In this document: positions 32,735-43,604 of the stretch, piece after piece
Layout of the letters: the number at the start of each line of letters is the position of its first letter
How positions within the stretch are numbered: the first letter of the stretch is position 1
Assembly (NCBI GenBank): GCA_030789695.1
Contig: CM061138.1
Location: forward strand, 17,122,214-17,186,213
Direction of reading: 5' to 3'
Source of the DNA: Scilla litardierei
Lineage: Eukaryota; Streptophyta; Magnoliopsida; Asparagales; Asparagaceae
Length of the DNA: 64,000 nucleotides
The notes under the pieces: model-generated
The model's database searches: none
What the model was told of the DNA's origin: nothing
Seen by the model: only the letters and a program-made list of their open reading frames with translations
Position numbers and translations under genes: made by a program

Positions 32735-33960
32735 CTGCGGTCAATATAAATCGAACCTTTAGTTTACAACAATATTCGATCATGTGCATGCTTATATCCA
32801 AAATAACATATTACATAAGATCTGATCTGAAATCTGATCAGTAGTTAGCAAACATAGTAGCATCATTTGTACCTCATCATGCATGAAAATATGAATTTAA
32901 AACAAACATAAAATATTAAGTAGCAAGAAAAACTTGTTATGAAATAGAGAAAACATATATACAACAAACACTAGTGCTTGGAATATCCTATTGTTTAGAT
33001 AACAAAAAATACTTAAGTTTTATCGCGAGAACCATATGTTAGCAATATAACTTGTCATATGAATCGAAAAGAAGAATGTAGCCATGCAGTTTAAACAATC
33101 AGTTCAAGAGAAGCTTTCAACTGACTCAATTGAGCAAGGAAAATGAAAAAATATATATAGTAATAAAGAAAACTCGCTTATACGTTGGAAGTGTTGGATT
33201 CTCCATCCATGAGAAGAGATTTGAGGTCTGAGGCTTGATCGTCGTGTCCTTTGCTCGTGGGGTTTGTAGGAGGATGCGAACGACCATCATGTTGCTGATA
33301 GGAATTACCATCATTTTCTCGACTTGGTTGCTTCCTTTCTCCTGTGAGTTGTAAATGTATTGACAGGTGAGAAAAATGGATGTATGCAACTCTTTGTATA
33401 AAAAAATTTATATTTTCTGAAGAAAAAGTTGCAGCATTTAGGATTTAAGGATGCATTGTATGATCAATAACACTCCTAATTAATGGTTTCTCTTCTTTAC
33501 ATGCAAGTTGTTAAACTGACAGAGAGACTTCTTTCATCAAATTATACCTTTCCTAATTGTTTTGCCCTTAGCTTGGCCTGATCTACAACTCTGAAGAAAA
33601 GCAAACAAAAATGGTTGATGAGTCGACACCAAAAAAAAACATACAATTTGTCAACAGAAAACACAAGAATTCATAGGTTTTTTTTTATCAAAGGAAAAAC
33701 CTGCAGATGGCTCTTAATATTGGAGATGGTAATGCCTTGCAGATTCATCATACAATGAATAAGTTTAGGGGTTGCCCCTGCAAACGGTTGGTTAACCCAA
33801 ATACCATCAAATAAAAACTAGAATTTGTATCAAAAGATCAAAATTAAAATTAAAAATTGAGATGCCTACTGTGCAGGCCTCCAATCTTGTCGACGGCCTG
33901 GAGAAAGGATTCATGGAGTTCATGTGTCCATCTCAGGCGCTCGTCTTTAACTCTAGACAT
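32561..33960 (-). CDS. GARP / MYB-like SHAQKYF-type transcription factor, five exons, 180 residues
   Basis: Exons (read leftwards) 33960-33870, 33777-33701, 33590-33548, 33341-33184 and 32734-32561, all GT-AG, with phases 1, 0, 1, 0 fitting perfectly and stop TGA at 32563-32561. Residues 8-59 form the single MYB-like GARP repeat: RLRWTHELHESFLQAV, KIGG, RATPKLI, GITISNIKSHLQ. This matches the plant R.RWT.ELH..F..AV..LGG...ATPK.I...M...GLTI..VKSHLQ consensus. The near-invariant MYR after SHLQ is replaced by SCRSGQAKGK, because exon 3 begins there. The C-terminal part is Ser/Asn/His-rich with an ALSLSLALY stretch, an EAR-like LxLxL repression motif. It is likely a small nuclear DNA-binding repressor; the closest plant groups are the At1g14600/At2g40260-type GARP proteins. 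Whether it is intact and expressed is unknown, but no stop or frameshift is visible. Confidence 0.82.
33184..33341 (-). CDS. GARP gene exon 4 (Ser/Asn/His-rich linker)
   Basis: Acceptor AACTCACAG; reads GERKQPSRENDGNSYQQHDG onwards to ...MDGESNTSN; donor GTATAA at 33183. The - strand frame at 33389-33126 is in another phase and is a shadow. Confidence 0.78.
33548..33590 (-). CDS. GARP gene exon 3 (43 bp micro-exon)
   Basis: Acceptor TTTTCTTCAG ends at 33591; encodes SCRSGQAKGKTIRK; donor GTATAA at 33547. Its first codons replace the usual MYR that follows SHLQ. Confidence 0.75.
33701..33777 (-). CDS. GARP gene exon 2 (recognition helix, SHLQ)
   Basis: Acceptor TTTGCAG; completes an Arg codon and encodes ATPKLIHCMMNLQGITISN and IKSHLQ. 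The exon boundary inside ...LH|RATPK is the position commonly seen in GARP genes. Donor GTTTTT at 33700. Confidence 0.83.
33870..33960 (-). CDS. GARP gene exon 1 (start and first half of MYB-like domain)
   Basis: ATG at 33960-33958 gives MSRVKDERLRWTHELHESF, placing the domain seven residues from the start as is usual in this family. Donor GTAGGC at 33869. No closer upstream ATG keeps the frame. Confidence 0.8.
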
Positions 33961-35154
33961 CGCTTATGGCATCAAAGCTTCATTAGTTACACATGCGTTT
34001 ATATTTACAAAGTAAAAGAAATAGAGATATATATTAATTAACATGACACAAATATCCTTGTATAGTTTGAATAGAAAGATAAATTAGTTTGCTCCTATCA
34101 CCAAGAGTTTTTTGCCATCTCAAACTCTTTTGTTATCATCTTTTAATATTTTACTCAGTTTTAAACTATTTCAAATAGGGGAACAAATTATCTATACTTT
34201 TAAATATAAGATAACTCTTTCAATTGGATTATTAATTAATTTTGCATAGTGTATATTCATTGTTTCGTCTTATTTGTGACTCGTCAGATAAATTAATATC
34301 CAAACATATGGAATAAACGCTTTAAAAAGAACTCAAATCATAACAAACAGAGAACTAATTAAAACAAACAAAAGTAAACGATAGAAAATCATGTCAAATT
34401 AGAATTCTAATTATCTCGAAAAATGAAACATGTCAAATTAGATATCCATATCGTATTACTAACATTCGTATCAAACTATTTTGTGATAGGATATTGGTTT
34501 TATAAAGAGGAGAAATTCTTTTTTTATAGGCTGCAAAAGAACAGCAATGGGGAAAGAAAGAAATGAGAGAATATCTGAGCACACGATTTCTTTCTGCTGT
34601 TACAACTTGATCAATTAAATATTTATTTGTTTATTTTTCCTTTTTGGTATTGTGGTTTCCTTTTTTTCCTTCGTTTATACATTGGAAAGCAGTAATCGAA
34701 TCCTCGCCCTCTCATACACCCAAGTTAGCAACCCGGCAAATAGCCGGTATTGCAGTTCTTTCTTTCTTTTTTAATTTTTTTGGACCGAAATTAAAATAAA
34801 AAATAGATTTGAAACTTAAGATTAGTTATAAAATTACAATTATCTAAGCATTAAAATTAATGGTGTTCATAAATTTAAATTACTCACCTCTACTTCATAT
34901 TTTCAACATTAATTACCGAACAAGGAAAAAAAAGTATTGCTACCTACATTTTCTCGACCACATTTTCAAATATCCGCAGCATCACAACTCATACACCAGT
35001 TGTCAAGGGGGGCCGAGGAGTTAAAATGATGATTTTCATACTCGGTTATGCAGACTGAGGTATGATTGGTGGGAAAGGCTAAAAATTATTTTAAAAAAAT
35101 GAAATCCCAAACTCGTCTATTAATTTCATGCAGTTCCCGATCGAAACCAACACA
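33961..35154. other. upstream region of the GARP gene, no other gene
   Basis: AT-rich intergenic DNA; promoter elements cannot be assigned with confidence (an AATATAAAC-like stretch on the - strand near 34000 could be a TATA box). At its right edge begins the GC-rich left end of the nested hAT element. Confidence 0.45.
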
Positions 35155-35305
35155 TAGGGCATGGGCCGGACCGGCCCGGGCCCGGCCGCGTTGACCGGGC
35201 CGCAGGCCAGGCCAGGCCCAATGGCCGGGGTAGGCTTCCCCTCCCGCCATGTGGCCCGTCGGGCCGGCCCGTGTCCGAGCCGGAACGAGTCCAGCCCGGC
35301 CATTT
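35155..35305. repeat. left GC-rich subterminal region of the hAT element
   Basis: Dense GGCCGG/CCGGCC words with TTGACCGGGCC; matches the complement of 48368-48485. Such GC-rich subterminal arrays are the usual transposase binding regions of plant hAT elements (family knowledge). Confidence 0.7.
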
Positions 35306-35409
35306 TTAAAAAAATACATAATATACATGCGTGGCGTGCGCCTGCAGCTTTGCTGCATGCGCGCATCCCAGAAAGCGGCCATATTCCTAGCCCCCTTGGG
35401 AGGAGGGGG

Positions 35410-36713
35410 TGTAGTGACCCTGTGCTATGAGGAACAAACACTAGAGGGAGGTGAATAGTGTTTTATTGAATTATAAGGAATTTACGCCAAATAAAACCCT
35501 AATTAACCAACAAATGCGGAATACAAGAAGTGATCAACAACGCAAGGAATAATGCAATGCAAACATGCAATGTACCCTGGTTCGGTGCCACCCAAGTCTC
35601 TCCGACTTGTTCCCGGTGCCCTAATCCAGCACCACCCGGATCCCCTCCGGATACTCTAGTAAAACCACTAGAGCTTTCCTTTAGCCCACTTGTGGAAACC
35701 CCACAAGTGCAATCGACCTACAATCGATGTCCGTGTATCCCACAACCCGGGAACACGCAAATACCTTAATCCCACAACTTGGGACTAAGCACACTCTCAC
35801 AAACCGAGAGCAAAACCTAATCTAGACTCCCACAACTTGGGATCAAGCCAACCCTCTCAACAACCCAGAGTATACAACAATTTATATGTATAGAGAATGA
35901 AATGTAAAGCTCTTACCACAAAATCCTATGCCTTGAGAAATACTTACCAAAATAGGGCAAGAATGGATTTTGACGAAGTAGTTAGCACCAAACCCTAGCT
36001 CCACCAAGATGGACAGCAATAGATGGCTAGGGTGAAGTTAGTGACTTGGATTCAAGCTCTTAGCTTGAGTAGCTCACAAAGAATGAGAATCTCTCTTGAG
36101 GAATTAGGGCTCAAAGAGTAAGTGAGAGATTCTTGTGAGATGAGAGAGCTTAGAAATGGAGTTGAATGGCTCTTCTCTTTGATGTGAAAATGTCTCTAAA
36201 ATCAGCCTTGATTCTCTGGTTTGAAGCAACTCAAACTTATATAGGAAGAGACAAAACGGTCACAAAAAATTGTGGCATTAAATGCCCAACGGATCTATTT
36301 CTGAAGCTGCTTAATCGGTCTAAGAAGGATCACTGACCGATTAGTTTTGCAACTAGTCGGTCGGTGAACCTTCTTGGACCGACTAGAAGGTTGACAGAGA
36401 AGATGGTGAAATCATGGGTAAGCACTAGTCGGCCTAAGAAGGATCACTGACCGATTAGTTTTGAAACTAGTCGGTCTAAGAAGGATCATCAACCGACTAG
36501 ATTGACAACTAGTCGGTCGGTGAACCTTCTGGACCGATTAGATTGGCTTTTAGTCGATTAACCATCCTTCTTGAACCAACTAACTGGTCAACAGTACAAA
36601 GGCTGAATTAACAAGTATGGCTAGTCGGTTCAAGAAGGATTTCCAACCGATTAGATCGTCATCTAGTCGGTTGGTTCTTCTACTTGAACCAACTAAGATG
36701 CATATGTCACTTG
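35410..36713 (-). repeat. 3' LTR of the Copia element (U3 truncated)
   Basis: Matches 40863-41061 plus 43610-44710 nearly base for base. Contains the TATA box (complement CTATATAAG, 36237-36245) and the AGTCGGTC array (36312-36708). After ...GATGCATATG the two LTRs part company, marking the deletion junction at 36713/36714. Confidence 0.85.
36312..36708. promoter_or_regulatory. array of AGTCGGTC/GACCGACT hairpins in Copia U3
   Basis: About ten inverted-motif arms form consecutive small hairpins, each arm ATCGGTC or AGTCGGTC with its complement about 14-20 nt away, and loops usually containing AAGAAGGATCA or CCTTCTT. The array ends about 70 bp upstream (- strand) of the TATA box. The same array is in the 5' LTR at 44314-44698. 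Related arrays occur at 41334-41865 and 49354-49555. Confidence 0.75.
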
Positions 36714-39231
36714 TGAAAATATCATACATGAAAGATTTAGCTATAGACATGAGATCTCTTGAATAAAATTATAGCTAAACATCAGTCATGAAGTAATTAA
36801 AATGACAAGTAACATACATTGATCACCTCAAATCATATCAATATGTCTCATAAAGATAATCATACAAACTATAAGAAAAGTATGAGATGTGTGGTGATAC
36901 AATGAACAAATATGCATAAAGATCCTAAATCATTAATCTTATTCATGACATGAAAAAGATATGAACATCAATAAGCAACTAACCAATTCATTATATGAAT
37001 GTTATAGCTATCATGGTACATGAGTCGTAATAAGACATATATGACATACATGAACAAGGTAGTCACATAAACAAACAATCTTCATGAGAGTGTGACAAGG
37101 ATGAGCTAATGAAGAAGTATGCAATATTACACAAATCGAATATATTAAAATACCAATTATAACCATGGTAGTCAAAACCAATATATTAAAATATCAATTG
37201 TACAAAACACATACTTACAACCATTTAGCTCTCCCTATATGCGTGCATCTGCAATGCACCATCCTTTCCTTTGAATTGATCCATCATTTGTAAACCAAGA
37301 AGTGTGTAGAGCAGGCATCTTACACAACAATCTGACAATTCAACAATTGGTGGTATCCAAAAACTTTTTGGATCCAATAGGCTAAGGAACAAAATCAAGT
37401 AGTCCAATAACCAATCATTTACCAATTGTAAATAACACTCATCAATAGAAATGCATGACATGCATTAATAGGAGTTATTATAATCACGAAAATCATACAT
37501 ATAAAGAATTAACAATTCTCAACCATTAGAAATTAGATACACCTATACTAATAATTCCTATGCATATGATTTAATCACAATACATTATACAAGCAATCAT
37601 CATTATGAATACACACATCTAATACAATAGTGTGTGCAAGAAAGATTCCTCGTCCAATATGCATATGTGCACAAAATAAACATTCACGGCACAACACATA
37701 TTGAAGGAAGGCATGAAAAGTAATACCACAAAGAGTGCATGAAAAGCATAAAGTATTAATTTTCAAAACCAAATTTCTCTTTCCCTTTTGCATATGAACA
37801 AAATAGGAAGGTGCAAATTGGTAATAAATCACCAAGAGTTAGAGAAATCAACTAATCTATATGCACAACATAATATGAATGAAATGCAATGACATATAGA
37901 AGAACATAACATGATAGCAATCGAACTGTCATACTTCCACATAATCATACAAACTATGCAAACTTGGGAGTAGTGGACGAACTCACATATATATGGGTAC
38001 AAAAAGTAATCATACAAGCATGGTACCCAAGCAATGAAGTGCAATATGAGTGAGTAAGCAAGGTGGAAATCAAATAAAGATTGAGTTTGATTTTTTTATA
38101 TATATAGTCGCATGAGAATATGTCATTCCTAATATACGATTCTATATGTGTGTTCATATCATGCCTAGAAACATTCTTAGGAATCCAAAAGATAGTGATT
38201 TGGGATTCTTAAGTAGTGGTTGTGTAGTGGCATGAGTAGGAAGTTGGGATGCACGCTTGTGAAGTGGAACATAAATATAAGCGTGTCCAGTGTGTGAAAC
38301 ATGCAAATGAGCATTAGTTCTAACATGAAAATTTTTAAGCCACATGTTATAAATAATCCTCGAATAAACATATGAGTAAGGATTATGAATACACAATGCA
38401 CATTAGTCAAGAATTTGACACACGTGAAACACATAGACATGAATGACATACAAGACACACAATATGCAAACATAGGATATGCATGAGATAGTCTCAAACA
38501 CAAAGTGACATCTACATGCATCGAACACACATGGATACCAAATGTAAGAATATACTTACTACATTAAGCTCCTCCTACTTTGGTGCATCACTTAAGCACC
38601 ATCAACTCCATTTGAATGAAAGTCTTTGCAAATCAAGGAGTTGGTAGAGTTGGTATCCCAATGTGGATTGAACCTAGAAAACATAATTTTGGTATCCAAA
38701 AACCTTTTTGGATCCTATGGGTTAGGCAACAAATTTAACAAACTAAATTCAAATTATTGTAACCCATATCCTAATGTAATCATACACATATTAATGAAAC
38801 ATGTAATCATGTTACTGGATAAATATATAACCATATACATGCATGTACCAAATGTACCAAAAGTAAATATGTATATTAATCCAAAAGCATGACATGCATC
38901 ACATGCAACAAAACATACATATGAACCAAAGCATGTGTTGCATAAAAATATTAAATATTTTAGACATGAAAATCATAAACACAATGATTTACTAATAAAC
39001 ATGCAATGGAAATCAAATTCAATATGAATTTAAGTTTCTAACTAACATGAGCATCTAAGACCAAAATGCAAACATAAGAATAAACCAATTCTTAACACAA
39101 ATGCTTTGGTACCCATAAAATGAATATAAACTTATGGTACCAAGCAATGAAGGGTCAACGGAAACTAACCCTTTGGAAACCAAGTCCAAGAGGACCGTGA
39201 TTTCCCAACATAATCATCATTCAAAATAATA
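36714..39231 (-). other. non-coding interior of the Copia element with duplicated gag-end modules
   Basis: No pol. Two decayed modules (about 37200-38045 and 38555-39150) share TTTTTGGATCC, GGTATCCAAAAA, CAAGCAATGAAG and a TTTAGCTCTCC/TTAAGCTCCTCC start in the same order. On the - strand they contain degraded GSKK/WIPK words like the GPKxxWVPK end of Copia gag. They therefore look like old tandem copies of the sequence at the gag 3' end. The many short frames here are not genes. Confidence 0.5.
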
Positions 39232-40836
39232 TCACACATACATATCCTTAACATGATTACTAGTGTTCTTAGGACCCCAAATAGTGTATGATTTGGGTAT
39301 CCTCTTCCTAGTGGTTGCATGCACAAAAGGTTGATCTCTACATGGTGCATGTGGCCTAGGAACATGAGATCTAGCAAGAGCATGAGGAAATGTGTATGGA
39401 ACATTGTGTTGTGCTAAAGCATGATGATAGGCATATGGTCCACGGTGTGGTGTTGCATACATATGTGGATGAATATGAGGTGTGTATGCATGAGGATGAT
39501 CATGAGAATAAGCATGCATATGTGGATGTGATGTGTGATCATAAGCATGTGAAGGTGCATGAGCATGAGTACGTGCATGATAGTGTCTCAAATTGTTTGC
39601 ACGTGCTCGTGGGTGTGGAGCATAAAAACCATCATTTGTAGGAATGTGAGGAGTGGAGGCATTCCTACGTGTATTGGTGTACATGAAAGCATGTCCCTTC
39701 CTTTGGTGTCCACCCTTGGTGAGTTTCTTTGCAAAGGAGGGAGGAATATGAGTGGTTGTTTCCTTAGTAGTAGAACTATACAAGTTGTTGTAGACACCAC
39801 TCGTGGATGCACCGGAGGATGGCCTCACAAAATCTATAGTTACTTCACTATAGGAGGTGCGTGCATTGGATGCACTTGCCTTAGAATAACCAAGGCCAAC
39901 ACGATGGTTTGCCGGTAGTTGATCCTTTAGCAAATCATCCAACTTGTCCTTTCCCTTATTGAATCTCTCAACACTGGAGGACACGAGCTCATATTTCTTC
40001 GAAATTGAAGAAATAGTGGCATTCAAGGTGGATGCATATGTGGTGAGCTCGTGCACTTGGGATTTGAGATCCTCATTCTCAATGCCCAAACTAGTGGTTT
40101 GAGATTGAAGCTTTTCAATCTCAAGATCGTTACTATCCACAATGGAAACACGATCAAGTTGAGATTTGAGGGACTCCACCTCATTTCTCAACATGCCATT
40201 TTGAGTAAGCAAACTTGCTTTCTCAATAGCGAGTGTCTCAACAATGGTGTCATTGTTAGAGGTGCTACATGTAGGTGTGTTAGTGAGACTAGCAATCTTA
40301 TTCTTAGCATCACAATATTTCTGTATAAGCTTTTGATGTTTATCCAATAATTGTCTAAATGCAATTCCAAGATCTTCCATTGTTACCTCTTCATTGTCGC
40401 TATCACTTCCACTTGAATCGCTTGATGTGTCACTAGAGTCACCCATAGTGGCATCCTCTTGTCCCATCAAACCCATGAATGAATCCCTTTCATCATTGGA
40501 GAAAGAACACTCCGAGGTGGACTCTTCTTGCTCCGCTAGCATGTGCCATATTTGGTATGCCGTTGTTGCCTTGGACACACGCATAAGAATGTTATAAGAT
40601 AAATACTCAAGCAAGATGTCCATTACCTCTTGATGTTTCTTCACCAATTCTTTTTACTCATTTGTCCATTCATGTTCGGAAGTGGTAGGTGCATGAAGGG
40701 GCTTCTCCGCAAGCTTCCAATAATCATCGTCAATGTATTGAATGTAAGCCTTCATCTTTACACACCAAATTTGATTGTTGGGTCCAATGAGATATGGTGG
40801 AAAAGGACTTCGTGTGATGTTGTTGTTGGTTGCCAT
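39232..40836 (-). pseudogene. Copia-type gag with His-rich tail and one in-frame stop
   Basis: ATG at 40836-40834 (MATNNN), 13 bases inside the primer binding site. The N-terminal part has the DUF4219/UBN2-type Copia gag signature (NQIWCVKMKAYIQYIDDDYW). A single in-frame TAA (40656-40654) separates it from a 471-codon stretch in the same frame, with LLEYLSYNILMRVSKATTAY and IWHMLAEQEE, then an acidic-Ser region, a long coiled coil (ENEDLKSQVHEL) and a basic linker. Where a CCHC zinc knuckle is expected there is about 75 residues rich in His, Tyr and Pro (HAYSHDHPHAYTPHIHPHMY). The end IWGPKNTSN resembles the usual IWVPK gag end. Apart from the TAA the frame is open, unusual for a long-dead copy. 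Confidence 0.8.
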
Positions 40837-40848
40837 AGCTATAACCTT

Positions 40849-40860
40849 GCTCTGATACCA
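40849..40860 (-). other. primer binding site (tRNA-iMet) of the Copia element
   Basis: Complement TGGTATCAGAGC, two bases (AT) from the 5' LTR edge at 40863. Confidence 0.88.
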
Positions 40861-41061
40861 ATTGTAGTGACCCTGTGCTATGAGGAACAAACACTAAAGG
40901 GGGGGTGAATAGTGTTTTATTGAATTATAAGGAATTTACGCCAAATAAAACCCTAATTAACCAACAAATGCGGAATGAAAGAAGTGATCAACAACGCAAG
41001 GAATAATGCAATGCAAACATGCAATGTACCCTGGTTCGGTGCCACCCAAGTCTCCCCGACT

Positions 41062-43604
41062 TGTAACGACTGGTTTCCATGTATCTGGATTGATTATATT
41101 ATATTAAATGTTATGGTGGATTTTCTCCTCATGTGTGGTTTTCGTCTCCGTAGCTTTCATTTTCGATCCTTTCGTCGTGTTTTCCTAAGCTTCTTCCGTT
41201 GATCGTCGATTTCGGAGTAAGTCATTCGTGACGGGCTTCATATCGGTCATATCTTATTGTTAGATCAAGCCTAGGAGTCTTAGGAATCGATCCCGGAGCT
41301 TCGCGCTCCATTTCGGAACTTTTGGTGCACATTAGCCGGTATAAGAAGGGGCACCGACCGACTAGATGACGATCCAGTCGGTCGGAAAACCTTCTTGAAC
41401 CGACTAGTTGGCTTTGTTAATTTCTCAGGAGTTACTGTTTATTGTTAGTCGGTCTAAGAACATTGGTCGACCGACTAGGTTGCAAACTAGTCGGTCAGCA
41501 ATCGTTCTTTAACCGACTAGCTCTATGATCATTTTTGATACCAAGTACTATTCATTCTTAGTCGGTCTAAGAACGTTCATCGACCGACTAGATTCGAAAC
41601 TAGTCGGTCAGTAGTTGTTCTTTGACCGACTAAATCTAAATCCTATTTTTGTACAGGAGTTACTGTTTGGACTTAGTCGGTCTGCGTTGGTCAACCGACC
41701 GACTAGTTTCCAAACTAGTCGGTCAGTGGTTGCTCTTTGACCGACTAATTCATTACCCAGATTTTTCCCTAATTTCGCTGCTTGGTGTTAGTCGGTCACA
41801 GCTAATCGACCGACCGACTAGTTGCTAAACTAGTCGGTCAGCCAACCTTCTTTGACCGACTAATCAGTGTCGAAACCCTAATTTCTGGGCAGCCGCCAGC
41901 ACTTCCTATTTAAACCCCACCCAAACGTTTTCTTCTTCTTCTTCTTCAACTCTAAACCTAATTTCTCCCCCATTGAGCCCCCTACTACCTCAAACCCTTA
42001 TTCCTTCATCCCAAGCCCAAAATCCATCATCCAAACCCTCACTTAACACATTCTACCTCTCATCTTCCTCAAACTTTCATCAAAACCCCCAAAAATCCCC
42101 AAAACCACATTTCTCCAGATTTTCCCCATCCATTTCAGATCTGAACCCTGGGTTCCCCGGAGCGTTTCTTCCGTTGTCGTGCTTGCTCGGCATCATTCTT
42201 CCGCTTCCGATACGATAATAATCGATCTCTTAATATTTTCATAACCCGTTGTGCTTTTGTGAAACCCTAATGAAATGAATGTTGTTTTGATGATTGTTTC
42301 TCCATAACAGTGACTTCCCCGTAGATTAGCGTCCGTGAGACGAACCTTCGTGATCGTCATCCTCGGTGCTAGGCAAGTGAAACTTGCCACTTAGGGTTTG
42401 GGCCATGTCTTAGGCCATTTGCTTGTTGTAGGCGTAAAAGAGACTAGGCGACGAAATGATACTCGCCTAGGCGCAATTTCAGGAACTAGCTTGACAATGA
42501 AGCTAGGACCGACATTTATCATGTTGCATAACTATCATGTCATGTTTAATTTTGATTAACGGTACGCGAATTAATTGTCATCCATGCTATCCATGTTGTA
42601 TGTCGCATTCGTAGCACACGCTACAATACTTGTATTTCCTGGCCCGTGTTCCAGAAGCGGGCTATGTGAGTTGGTTGATAGACAATGCCCGAACTACTTG
42701 CTTACCGGCTAGGCACCTGCGTTGCAGGCATAACCCTACGCCATACTTGTTAAATACACTTCCTGGCTCGTGTTCCAGAAGCGAGCATTCCGTGTTCGGG
42801 GTAATTCCCTGGCTCGATACACGTGGAGGGGTAGAGATAAACGGTCACTTGAGCTTAGGAGTTGGCCCGATCAGCCACTCTAGCCAACAGGCGGAATCTC
42901 TGTGCACAACTTGTTTACTTGACTTGTTCACTTGACGTGAACCACTTGACTTGTACTTGTCCGTGTTTTACTTGTTATCCATGACATACTTGCTACTTGT
43001 ACTTCCCTTTACTTGTCACTTCCATACTATACTTGCCATGCCATGCATCATACTATAACTGCTAGGTTGCTAGTTTACCTTACCTTCAGTTTCCTTGCCC
43101 AAGTCTTTTAGACTTGCTGACATGTGCCCCTTTACTCTTTTGGGTGACACATGTTAGTTCCCGAGCCTGAGTCCGTTGTTGAGGACGAGGTGTTTGCGGA
43201 CGCCGTGCCCGAGTCTGTGTTTGGCGAGGAGTACGTGGACACTGGGGACCAGTCCTAGTGTCTTCGTTGAGCTTTCCCCTTTTTGTTTTAGACTGCTGTA
43301 GTTGTCGTTGCGCGGCACCTATACTTTGTTTACGTTTGTCCTTGTTTGGCCTTGTTCTGGGCCTTTAGACTCTTTCTTTTAGCCTGGTGGCTTTTTGGAT
43401 GTTGAACTTAATTTTAATGTTGGACATTTTCTGAGATTGAGATTCTGTTTCTGTCTCTACTTGTGTTATTATTGTTGTTCCGTTTGTGGTTACAGGGACC
43501 TGCTTACGTTTTATTGACGCTTATCGGGTTTGGGGCTTCACAGCTCCACTCTCGTGCGGACCTTTTCACGTCTCGCCTCCATTTTAGGGAAGCGGGGCGT
43601 GACA
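41062..43604 (+). mobile_element. solo LTR (probably Gypsy-type) nested in the Copia 5' LTR
   Basis: Starts TGTAACGACTGG and ends GCGGGGCGTGACA, with perfect 5-bp TSDs CGACT at 41057-41061 and 43605-43609. 2543 bp with no coding domain and no second copy, so it is a solo LTR left by LTR-LTR recombination. A TATA box (CTATTTAAAC, 41906-41915) is followed by a CT-rich leader, giving + orientation. An array of AGTCGGTC/GACCGACT motifs (41334-41865) precedes the TATA box. The ending GGGGCGTGACA (complement TGTCACGCCCC) is typical of plant Gypsy LTR edges; the superfamily assignment is inference. Confidence 0.82.
41334..41865. promoter_or_regulatory. AGTCGGTC/GACCGACT hairpin array in the solo LTR
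   Basis: About a dozen arms in regular pairs: AGTCGGTCTAAGAAC...GACCGACTAG, about ten bases, CTAGTCGGTCAG...TTCTTTGACCGACTA. Spacer words TAAGAA and TTCTT also occur in the Copia LTR array at 36312-36708. It ends about 40 bp before the TATA box. Confidence 0.75.

Noticed and set aside
35086..35441. Gly/Ala/Pro-rich open frames
   Set aside because: GC-rich subterminal repeats of the hAT element read in several frames.
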